From Gammaproteobacteria bacterium (GTDB taxonomy: Bacteria > Pseudomonadota > Gammaproteobacteria > Diplorickettsiales > Diplorickettsiaceae), in contig JABDBU010000035.1 in NCBI GenBank assembly GCA_013288455.1, forward strand, positions 1 to 6,560: 6,560 nucleotides of DNA. The letters run 5' to 3'. Below, piece after piece: positions 1 through 6,385 of the stretch. The translations under genes were made by a program, and so were the position numbers. Numbering within the stretch: position 1 is the first letter of the stretch; every line of letters begins with the position of its first letter. The notes beneath the pieces were generated by a model. It made no database searches and was not told the DNA's origin. It saw only the letters and a list, made by a program, of their open reading frames with translations.

Positions 1-1970
1 ATAAACAAACGGGCGTTATTACGGTAAGAGTGGTATTGCTATCGATTTTTTTAACGATACTGTTAGCTGCTTCTAGCACTTATTTGGCTTTAAAAATAGG
101 AGTTTTACCTTCTGCTTCTATTCCAGCCGCTATCTTAGCGATGGCAATACTGCGTTTTTTTAAAAATACAAATATTTATGAAACTAATTTAATTCAAACA
201 GCGGCATCAGCGGGTGAAGCGGTAGCAGGAGGGATCGTTTTTACGATACCAGCATTGGTGATCATTCACTATTGGTATCATTTTCCTTATTTAGAAAATG
301 TCGCTATCGCGCTATCTGGCGGTTTACTGGGAATTTTGTTTTCTATTCCCTTGCGTAGAATATTAGTTAAGGCGGAACAACTTTATTTTCCGGAAGCTAA
401 AGCGGTTGCAGGGATTTTGCAGTTGGCCAAAAAGCAGTTAATGCATATCCGTGACATGATCTTCGGTGCCTGTGTAGGAGGAGTATTAGAGCTGGCACAA
501 ACAGGATTTAAAATTATTGCAAGTGCAGCAGAAAAATGGGTAACGATAGGAAAATCGAAGGTGCTGTTTGGTTTTGGTATTGGTTTTTCACCCGCATTGA
601 TTGGGGTAGGTTATTTAATTGGATTTGACCTAGGCCTGAGTTTGGCCTTGGGTGCATGGATTGCTTGGGGAGTTTGCTTGCCGCTGTTCAGTGCATTTAC
701 GGCGCTAACAGGGCCTTTTTGTATAGAAACAAGCCTAGCTTACTATAGGATAAATAATCATTATGTCGGCCTAGGAGCAATGCTGGTTGCAGGATTATGG
801 ACTTTACTCAATTTACTGAAGCCTTTTTATGAAAGTTTAGCGCTAGCCGTGACAGGTTTATTCAAAACTCATACTCAAAAGCTGCCGCTATTAGCAAGTG
901 AACAAGATATACCCGGGATCTATCTATTTTTAGGTTTGATTGTTCTCGTCATTGGCATGGATGTTTTATTTGAATATTTATTTCCCCTGAAAACTTTAGG
1001 GGTTGGTGCATCGCATTTTTTTATTCTCGTTGCCGTGTTGTATGTCTTCGCGATGGGTTTCATTTTTTCGTCTATCTGTGGGTATTTTTCAGGGTTGGTA
1101 GGAGTGACAGCAAGTCCTGGATCAGCGATTATCACGGCAGGTCTATTGCTAATAGCCGTTATTTTGCGAGCATTTTTAATTTTTCAAGGACAGTCACTGC
1201 AATCCGTACAATTACCGACGGTCGCTGCCATTGCTCTTATGATCGGAGCCGTGGTTGCAGGATCGGCCGCTGTTGCTAATGACAACATTCAAGATTTAAA
1301 GGTGGGGCATCTGATCGGTGCGAAGCCCTGGCAACAACAATTGATGCTGATGCTCGGTGTGCTCGTGGCAGCGTTGGTGATTCCTTATGTCATGGAAATT
1401 TTATTCAATGTGTATGGTTTGACAACGGTGTTACCACACGCTGGTATGGATCCCACACAGAGCTTACCTGCGCCGCCTGCTGCTATGATGGCCGGTCTAA
1501 CACAAAGCGTATTGAACCATAATTTACCATGGAACATGCTGGGTATAGGGGGATTCATCATGATGATCTTGATCATACTGTCATTATTAGGACTCAGAAA
1601 GATTTCTTTATTGGGAGTAGGAATGGGTATTTATTTACCATTAAGCTCTTCTATGTCCCTATTTATAGGGAGTTTGTTCGCATTTTTCATTCAAAAAATC
1701 CATGCACACTGTCAAGGAACCAGAACACAGTTGCAGATGAATCCACGGCAGCCAGATGCCAGCTTGCTAGCCTGTGGATTAGTAGCGGGTTCTTCCTTAA
1801 TGGATGTATTGATCGCCATCCCTGTGTCAGTGATGAAAAATTCAACCTTACTGGCTTTCGCGCCTTCCCATTGGGGAGGGATGGCAACCATGCTGGGATT
1901 TCTTAGTGTCTTAGGTATTGGTTTTGCTTTTTATCGCGTTAGTCGAGCGAACTTGATAGCACTAGAATAA
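1..1970 (+). CDS. OPT-family oligopeptide transporter, 5' end outside the window
   Basis: Inner-membrane secondary transporter of the OPT family, whose members import oligopeptides or metal chelates; the substrate cannot be read from the sequence. Numbering from the GTG at 30, family signatures follow in order: YLALKIG then SASIPAAILAMAILR (about 18-42), QTAASAGEAVAGGIVFTIPA (56-75), PLRRILVKAEQLYFPEAKAV (107-126), SPALIGVGYLIG (187-198), GLGAMLVAGLWTLL (247-260), GYFSGLVGVTASPGSA (351-366), NDNIQDLKVGHLIGAKPWQQ (417-436), LPAPPAAMMAGL (479-490), GIYLPLSSSMSLFIG (533-547) and LLACGLVAGSSLMD (579-592). The rest is nearly all hydrophobic membrane segments. The frame stays open upstream of the GTG to base 3, reading KQTGVITVR, which resembles the family's usual lead-in (ELTLRA-like) to helix 1. 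The GTG also has no Shine-Dalgarno. The true start is therefore probably to the left of the window. At over 650 residues it is close to full family length, with no frameshift or internal stop. Family assignment is firm; substrate is unknown. Confidence 0.93.
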   Translation, partial: KQTGVITVRVVLLSIFLTILLAASSTYLALKIGVLPSASIPAAILAMAILRFFKNTNIYETNLIQTAASAGEAVAGGIVFTIPALVIIHYWYHFPYLENVAIALSGGLLGILFSIPLRRILVKAEQLYFPEAKAVAGILQLAKKQLMHIRDMIFGACVGGVLELAQTGFKIIASAAEKWVTIGKSKVLFGFGIGFSPALIGVGYLIGFDLGLSLALGAWIAWGVCLPLFSAFTALTGPFCIETSLAYYRINNHYVGLGAMLVAGLWTLLNLLKPFYESLALAVTGLFKTHTQKLPLLASEQDIPGIYLFLGLIVLVIGMDVLFEYLFPLKTLGVGASHFFILVAVLYVFAMGFIFSSICGYFSGLVGVTASPGSAIITAGLLLIAVILRAFLIFQGQSLQSVQLPTVAAIALMIGAVVAGSAAVANDNIQDLKVGHLIGAKPWQQQLMLMLGVLVAALVIPYVMEILFNVYGLTTVLPHAGMDPTQSLPAPPAAMMAGLTQSVLNHNLPWNMLGIGGFIMMILIILSLLGLRKISLLGVGMGIYLPLSSSMSLFIGSLFAFFIQKIHAHCQGTRTQLQMNPRQPDASLLACGLVAGSSLMDVLIAIPVSVMKNSTLLAFAPSHWGGMATMLGFLSVLGIGFAFYRVSRANLIALE

Positions 1971-1981
1971 GCCCGCTTTGA

Positions 1982-2515
1982 TTAATAGGTAACAGTCACT
2001 GTGATGGTATCCGTGTAAGTTCCGGCTGCAATAGGCTGCAAGGTAGGTAATAGGCCGTACACGGTGTAATTATTTGTCTCGCTCAATCCTATGGCAGTAT
2101 AAGAATCACTGACTGTGTTGCTTCCTCCTGTTCCATCACCCCAGATCAAGGTATGCGCTACATCTTGGTATAAATTATAATTTAAGTGCTGACCTGTTAA
2201 GTTCATAAATCGCGTGCTAAAACTTCCACTGTTTCCTGCATTCATACTGATGACATAAGCAACTGAAAATAGGACTAACGCTGAACAAGTCACGGCTACA
2301 TTACCTGTTGTGGTGACTGCCGTCGCTGACGTTGGATTATAATTACCGAAAGCAACGGATGTCGTTCCAACCGAACACGAACAACCAAGACCAGAACACA
2401 TTGCGTACGCCGGTAGTGTATAAAGACAAAAAATTCCGAGCAAAAGGAGACAAAAAATAAACCGCAGTCGGCGCAGCAGCCTACAAAATTTTTTGCTAAA
2501 TTTAATTAGTAGCAT
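1982..2515 (-). CDS. Spore coat U-domain (archaic pilus) subunit, probable single-domain tip
   Basis: Secreted subunit of the spore coat protein U family (Csu-type pili), last gene of the operon. The 177-residue product has a long signal peptide: a basic n-region with seven Lys/Arg in residues 5-18, a hydrophobic core at 19-34, and likely cleavage after PAYA (38). The mature part shows family marks: VAFGNYNPT (54-62), VTC (75-77), LNYNLYQD (111-118), WGDGTGGS (125-132), VYGLLPTLQ (152-160) and the closing strand AGTYTDTITVTVTY. Only eight mature residues precede Cys47, which aligns with the first conserved Cys of the upstream pilin, so there is no room for an N-terminal donor strand. By the logic of donor-strand exchange this suits a tip subunit. 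Four mature cysteines (40, 45, 47, 77) are present, against two in the shaft subunit. The ATG overlaps the usher's 3' end by 10 nt and has its own AGGA site. Family is firm; the tip role is inferred. Confidence 0.9.
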   Translation of the reverse strand: MLLIKFSKKFCRLLRRLRFIFCLLLLGIFCLYTLPAYAMCSGLGCSCSVGTTSVAFGNYNPTSATAVTTTGNVAVTCSALVLFSVAYVISMNAGNSGSFSTRFMNLTGQHLNYNLYQDVAHTLIWGDGTGGSNTVSDSYTAIGLSETNNYTVYGLLPTLQPIAAGTYTDTITVTVTY

Positions 2516-4950
2516 AGTACATTTCCTAATTCAATGATCGCCGCTGTTGTTTTAGGCAAGTTTAAAATGCAATGGCACTCGTTATTGTTCCAGCGGACAG
2601 TTCCATGCAATGTTTGATTAACTACTTCTGGTATGTACAATGTACCCTCATAACCTACCATGAAATCAGTTTGTTCAGGATCCCCCTGTAATGTAACCTC
2701 GGCACCGACTGGAACAAATTGATGGTGTAGAGTTAATAAGTGCGCGATAGCTCCTTGCAGATGCTTGACGGGAAATTGCACTAAAACACCACTATGAAAA
2801 TAAGGTATGATGGTTTTTTCGGTCACTGTTATTTTTGTATCCAGTGGTAATGTAGCCGGCACGATTTCTAATAAATTTTCTTGATAAGGAAGCAATTCGG
2901 TCACTAATAAATTCCCATTACGATCGGTGTGGCCCATGAGCTGGTGTTGATAGAATACTTCAACATTCGGATAATGAGGAATTTGTACAACAGCAAAGCT
3001 ATGTGTCAGTTTGCGCGCTAAAAATCCATCGCCTGCAAAATAAATAGCGCTACCGCTTGCGTCTAGTTCGTAGTTTGTCTGCCGTTGGCCTTGTCCTAGT
3101 CGTGCTGTATAGCTACCTATCTCATTTTGTAAGGTGAGATTGGCACCGGCATAACGGCTACTGTTATTGCTGGCGATGATGTCGTATCCATAACCAGTGC
3201 CTAGAGGGACAGATTTAGTCAGCTGTATGGCGTCTGTGAATTGGTGGTTTTGCTGGCTTGCGTAGTTACTCACGATATGTGCATTATCCGGTGCAAAAAC
3301 CATCCCAATAAAGGCCTGGTTTGTATGAGAGTGGCGTAAATCACCGACAAAGCCGACAGTCAAGGAAATATTTTTTAACACGCTACGGGTATAAGTTCCT
3401 GTTAGTAAACGTGCGGATGGAGTCGAGGATATTCCATAGTTTTCAGTAAAATTTCGACTATTGATCAATGTATAACTCATGCTGAATGATCCATAATCTT
3501 CTACACTGTACCCAACAAATAATTGGTTTATGAGACTTGGTGCAGGTGTATCGGGCTTATTGCCAAGCTGTAAGTACTTTCCGCTGGCTACTGTACTATC
3601 AAAACCATAACTAAACTGAGGACCCTGGCGAACAAAACTTAAAGCCAATAAGCCTCCTGCGCCTAGCGAGCTATGTCCGCCCGCTACTCCCAAAGAAGCC
3701 ACTCCATATTGGTTCAAAAGATAATTCGCTGAAACTCCTAGTGTTTGTTGAGCAAATAAGGCTTCTGCATGTGCACCCAACGTCAAATGATCAGTGGCAC
3801 CACGTTGATAAGTTGCTACAACTAAAGGGCGTCCATAGTCATTGCTATTGATTGCATAATTATTTCGTACAAAACCTGCTTCATAGGAAAAATTAACTAA
3901 ATTAGGTTGCAATAATAAGGGGCTTGCATAGTAAGGAAAACTAATAAATTTACTACGACCCAATAAATCCTGCGTCACAATCTGTACGACGCCTGCTCCT
4001 GAAACAACGGGGATATTATTGAAGGTATATGGGCCATTGTTAACCATCTGTTTTTGATTGAGGACACTATTGACAAATACGTCCACGACACTTGGCACTG
4101 ATGCTTCACCTCTATAGCCAGGCAGAGGAAAAGTGATCAGATTCGGTTGGGTATTAAAGTTAGTAGCATATTGAATTCCGGCAAAACGCGTTGCACCGCT
4201 CCATGCCGTCGATCCCGTGATAGCATCACCAAAGCGCCACGTTGCTATTTTTTCGGGTTCATCGAGAGTCCAGGTCGTATCTAATCGAAGCAGCTTACTT
4301 GCTTGGTTATTAACGATGCGAGTTATATCATTATAAAATTTATTATAGGCTAATACATTGGCTGTTCCAACTCCCAGTCTATTAAATAGACCTAATCCCA
4401 ACAAAGCAGACATGTTAGTTTGATTAGTGTGCAGTATATTATTTCGCAATGCCACCCCATCGTAGTTTAGAAAAACACCGGGTTCACTCGGGCGCAACGC
4501 ACCTAAACGATAGCGATATGGTTCGAAGGACTGCAGCGTAAAGGTCTTTGTGTCGACCTGGATAGATAATTGCATTGCATAGGGATCCAATTCATAGCGT
4601 AGGCCTCTATAACCGTCCAGTGGATAAAGTTTTTCTTGTTGATAAATCACTGGGGCAGCAAAAGGTAATTTTAGATGCCAAGCGAGTAGATCATTTGCCT
4701 TGATCCAAATATGTCCTGAAGAGTCTTGATAACAGTGTATAACATTAGATAGTAACGTCTCGTTTAATTTTATTTCGAGCAACAAAGGGACCAGCTGCAC
4801 GGTATTATTGCCAATTTTTAACTGACTAGTCAGTGTTTTTCTTTTTTGTTCGGTATGAGCGCTTAAGCTGGTGATCAAACCGATGACTATCAATGAAAAA
4901 TATAATAAATATCTAAAACTGGTGTAAAACTGATGTGTGTGTATGTGCAT
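2506..4950 (-). CDS. Archaic (Csu-type) outer-membrane fimbrial usher
   Basis: Outer-membrane pore and assembly platform that takes chaperone-subunit complexes, joins subunits by donor-strand exchange and exports the fibre. The 814-residue product is normal for the family and intact. The signal peptide is about 1-31 (SLSA|HT). An N-terminal periplasmic domain covers about 50-145 (LLLEIKLN, IWIKANDLLAW, YPLDGYRGLRYELD). The beta-barrel follows, with the archaic-usher signature WRFGDAITG (238-246) and GIQYATNFNTQPNLITFPLP (258-277). The plug region spans about 284-345 (VPSVVDVFVN, NGPYTFNNIPVVSGAG, QDLLGR). More barrel strands follow, then C-terminal domain motifs GHTDRNGNLLVTELLPYQEN (673-692), YFHSGVLVQFPV (717-728), FMVGYEGTLYI (763-773) and a Cys pair at 792 and 794. 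The ATG lies 38 nt inside the chaperone gene and lacks a clear Shine-Dalgarno, so translation is probably coupled. No other ATG is available before the signal peptide. Confidence 0.93.
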   Translation of the reverse strand: MHIHTHQFYTSFRYLLYFSLIVIGLITSLSAHTEQKRKTLTSQLKIGNNTVQLVPLLLEIKLNETLLSNVIHCYQDSSGHIWIKANDLLAWHLKLPFAAPVIYQQEKLYPLDGYRGLRYELDPYAMQLSIQVDTKTFTLQSFEPYRYRLGALRPSEPGVFLNYDGVALRNNILHTNQTNMSALLGLGLFNRLGVGTANVLAYNKFYNDITRIVNNQASKLLRLDTTWTLDEPEKIATWRFGDAITGSTAWSGATRFAGIQYATNFNTQPNLITFPLPGYRGEASVPSVVDVFVNSVLNQKQMVNNGPYTFNNIPVVSGAGVVQIVTQDLLGRSKFISFPYYASPLLLQPNLVNFSYEAGFVRNNYAINSNDYGRPLVVATYQRGATDHLTLGAHAEALFAQQTLGVSANYLLNQYGVASLGVAGGHSSLGAGGLLALSFVRQGPQFSYGFDSTVASGKYLQLGNKPDTPAPSLINQLFVGYSVEDYGSFSMSYTLINSRNFTENYGISSTPSARLLTGTYTRSVLKNISLTVGFVGDLRHSHTNQAFIGMVFAPDNAHIVSNYASQQNHQFTDAIQLTKSVPLGTGYGYDIIASNNSSRYAGANLTLQNEIGSYTARLGQGQRQTNYELDASGSAIYFAGDGFLARKLTHSFAVVQIPHYPNVEVFYQHQLMGHTDRNGNLLVTELLPYQENLLEIVPATLPLDTKITVTEKTIIPYFHSGVLVQFPVKHLQGAIAHLLTLHHQFVPVGAEVTLQGDPEQTDFMVGYEGTLYIPEVVNQTLHGTVRWNNNECHCILNLPKTTAAIIELGNVLCY
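2524..2527 (-). promoter_or_regulatory. Shine-Dalgarno of the distal subunit gene, within the usher gene
   Basis: AGGA on the minus strand, eight bases before the ATG at 2515 and within the last codons of the usher. It gives the distal subunit an initiation site of its own besides any coupling through the 10-nt overlap. Confidence 0.65.
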
Positions 4951-5629
4951 TAATGATTGATATAATGTGCGTTGGTTTTTTATCGGAGTTGATCGCGACT
5001 ATCCAGCTGTGAGACTGGCCAGGTAAAATATAGGTGAAGGTTGATCGCTTTGCTATGACGGCATGCTCTAACTTATTTAGTAATTTCCATTGGTCAGTGA
5101 ATACAGTGACATTACCAACATTCTGTAATTTCAGTGCGATATGTTTAGGATCGAGGCGTCGCGTCGACCAAATAAATTCCTCAATGATTTGTTGAGGTTG
5201 AATAAATAAGGGCACGGAAATATCGATGAGAAAATATAATGCCTGACCTATTTTGTGCTGCCTTTTTTCTTCAAGTTCCCTAATATGTACCCTGTAAATT
5301 TGTTGTTGCATGCTGAAATAGGGGCGCTTTAATGCAAAGCGAATCACTTGCGTTTTATGGGCAGGCAACTGAAATAATGGAGGCGTCATAAAAACATCGT
5401 AGCTAGTCTGATAGATGTCTTTTTCATTTTTTTGTTGCCAAGCCACGACATTAAGCTGTAACGTACTATCAGTATCACTACAATTGGTAACTTTGATGGA
5501 AGCAATTGGTTGTGCAATGGATAGAAAAATTTGTACAGGTGTGACTTCAAAAGTTGTAGTGTAGGCCGGAGAAGCAAAAACGAGCCCTAGCGCAAAACAA
5601 CACAGACAGGACCAATAATGAAGATTCAT
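4913..5629 (-). CDS. Archaic-type periplasmic pilus chaperone
   Basis: Periplasmic PapD-like chaperone that folds pilus subunits by lending its G1 strand and delivers them to the usher. The 238-residue product has a signal peptide (about 1-22, ending ASPA). Domain 1 is about 27-125: FEVTPVQIFLS (27-37), ASIKVTNCSD (43-52), LNVVAWQQ (59-66), MTPPLFQLPAHKTQVIRFAL (81-100) and the YRVHIREL strand (112-119). Domain 2 begins about 130, with LYFLIDISVPLFIQP (131-145) and LQNVGNVTVF (168-177). The TPP-F-L-P-VIR pattern and the S-x-P-x-F segment match archaic (CsuC-like) rather than classical PapD/FimC chaperones. By eye, the basic cleft residues of PapD (Arg8 and Lys112) are not conserved here. The gene follows the shaft pilin by 49 nt, across a hairpin, and its 3' end overlaps the usher start. 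The ATG has an AGGA site 11 nt upstream, a rather long spacing. Confidence 0.92.
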   Translation of the reverse strand: MNLHYWSCLCCFALGLVFASPAYTTTFEVTPVQIFLSIAQPIASIKVTNCSDTDSTLQLNVVAWQQKNEKDIYQTSYDVFMTPPLFQLPAHKTQVIRFALKRPYFSMQQQIYRVHIRELEEKRQHKIGQALYFLIDISVPLFIQPQQIIEEFIWSTRRLDPKHIALKLQNVGNVTVFTDQWKLLNKLEHAVIAKRSTFTYILPGQSHSWIVAINSDKKPTHIISIINAHTHTSVLHQF

Positions 5630-5632
5630 AAA

Positions 5633-5675
5633 GACAGTAATCCTTTTATTAAAAATTATTCTCTATATTACTGCC
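5633..5675 (-). repeat. Intercistronic hairpin between shaft pilin and chaperone genes
   Basis: In transcript direction GGCAGTAAT (5675-5667) can pair with ATTACTGTC (5641-5633): nine pairs, one of them G-U, with a 25-base loop that is very A/T-rich. It begins four bases after the pilin stop codon and ends three bases before the chaperone ATG. No U-run follows that would make it a classical terminator. It may protect the 3' end of the pilin message or limit chaperone translation; both are inference. Confidence 0.55.
5641..5644 (-). promoter_or_regulatory. Shine-Dalgarno of the chaperone gene, inside a hairpin
   Basis: AGGA on the minus strand, 11 bases before the chaperone ATG at 5629. The spacing is longer than ideal. 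Its last base falls in the 3' arm of the inverted repeat at 5633-5675 and the rest in the loop, so ribosome access may depend on how the hairpin folds. Confidence 0.5.
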
Positions 5676-5678
5676 GCT

Positions 5679-6176
5679 TTAAAAGGTAATAGTCACAGTG
5701 ACGGTGTCCACGTAACTACCAGCCGTAGTGGCCTGTAATGCTGGAATTGCTCCATAAACTGTACTTGTTTGAGATACACCGTTGCCTGTTAAAGCAAGTG
5801 TATCGGTTCCTATCGTTTGTCCCCAATTTAACGTGAGAGCAGAATCTCGAAAAAGAGAATAGGAGAGCGGTGTACCTGGCGGCGTACCTGTCATGCGGCG
5901 AGTGGTTACTGTTGCTCCTGCAAACGTCCCTGGATTAAGTGCTATATTATAGGCATCACCATTGGTGCAAGTAACAGCAATAGAGCCATTTGCCGTAGTT
6001 GCAGTGGCGTTGGTGGGATTATAATTGCCGAATGCAACAGGGGCTATAGTACCTATAGTACAGGAGTTGATAACTGTTGCTGTGACAGGCAACGAGCCTG
6101 TTGCTGTGCCAGCCAACACCTGTTGCTGGACAAGCAAAAAATAAAGACAAATAATGACCCGAATTACATGGCGCAT
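5679..6176 (-). CDS. Spore coat U-domain pilin, probable major shaft subunit
   Basis: Secreted spore coat U-family subunit, first gene of the pilus operon and probably the repeating shaft unit. The frame extends to a TTG at 6194, but that codon overlaps the ribosome-binding region. The ATG at 6176 has AAGGA eight bases upstream and directly begins a good signal peptide, so a 165-residue product is preferred. Signal peptide is 1-22 (RHVIR n-region, VIICLYFLLV core, VLA|G). The mature N-terminus (about 23-38) has an alternating hydrophobic stretch, GSLPVTATVINSC, suitable as the donor strand. Family marks follow: Cys39 and Cys70 as the likely disulphide, VAFGNYNPT (47-55), LSYSLFRD (104-111), LNWGQ (116-120), VYGAIPALQ (140-148) and the closing strand AGSYVDTVTVTITF. 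Position before the chaperone gene and the donor strand support the shaft role, which is inferred. It is a clear paralogue of the distal subunit. Confidence 0.9.
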   Translation of the reverse strand: MRHVIRVIICLYFLLVQQQVLAGTATGSLPVTATVINSCTIGTIAPVAFGNYNPTNATATTANGSIAVTCTNGDAYNIALNPGTFAGATVTTRRMTGTPPGTPLSYSLFRDSALTLNWGQTIGTDTLALTGNGVSQTSTVYGAIPALQATTAGSYVDTVTVTITF

Positions 6177-6184
6177 ATGACATA

Positions 6185-6189
6185 TCCTT
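6185..6189 (-). promoter_or_regulatory. Shine-Dalgarno of the shaft pilin gene (decides the start)
   Basis: AAGGA on the minus strand, eight bases before the ATG at 6176. It lies inside the longer TTG-initiated reading frame, so it argues for the ATG and against the TTG at 6194. A nearer ATG at 6183 is out of frame and only one base from the site. Confidence 0.75.
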
Positions 6190-6207
6190 GTCAAAAAAAC
6201 CTAATTC

Positions 6208-6219
6208 CCCTTGCAAGGG
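6208..6219. repeat. 12-bp perfect palindrome in the pilus leader
   Basis: CCCTTGCAAGGG is a perfect palindrome about 30 bp upstream of the shaft pilin ATG. It could be an operator half-pair for a dimeric regulator, or a short hairpin just upstream of the ribosome-binding site. No regulator is identifiable from the sequence. Confidence 0.4.
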
Positions 6220-6240
6220 TACCTCTATAAAATTGCCATT

Positions 6241-6357
6241 TTACTTTAATAAATCGTTGTAATGTAGCCAGCGCGCTTCTTTACCTCGTATCAACTCCAC
6301 TGCACGTCGCTATTCAATTTGGTCTGGAAGCAAAATTTCTAATTTATTGAAATGTCC
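6241..6357 (-). pseudogene. Possible remnant of a gene 3' end (unrecognised)
   Basis: A minus-strand frame of 38 codons before the TAA at 6243-6241 reads like protein rather than random AT-rich DNA. Its first half contains NKLEILLPDQIE, and its second half, after one in-frame TAG (6312-6310), contains RRAVELIRGKEARWLHYN and ends in DLLK. There is no ATG start, and the frame is closed upstream by a TGA at 6360-6358. The second half is richer in G+C than its surroundings and looks like an amphipathic charged helix. I do not recognise the family. It may be a decayed gene whose remainder has been lost, or a chance frame. Confidence 0.3.
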
Positions 6358-6385
6358 TCAGAACAACACTCTGCTTTGTAGAATC

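Noticed and set aside
30..32. GTG at 30 as the true start of the transporter
   Set aside because: The frame is open to the window edge, the upstream residues resemble the family's usual lead-in to helix 1, and no Shine-Dalgarno precedes the GTG.
1529..1906. A 125-codon plus-strand frame inside the transporter gene
   Set aside because: It overlaps strongly conserved transporter sequence in another frame, has no ribosome-binding site and shows no protein features.
1990..2002. Small palindromes near the 3' ends of both subunit genes (ACAGTCACTGT and GTCACAGTGAC)
   Set aside because: They arise from alternating Thr/Val codons in the conserved closing strand, have a one-base centre and no U-run, so they are not terminators.
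6177..6194. TTG start at 6194 giving a 171-residue shaft pilin
   Set aside because: The TTG codon has no ribosome-binding site of its own, and the AAGGA site lies inside the added codons, eight bases before the in-frame ATG at 6176 that opens a standard signal peptide.
6225..6240. TGGCA (6237-6233, minus strand) as the -24 element of a sigma54 promoter
   Set aside because: No TTGC element follows at the required spacing.
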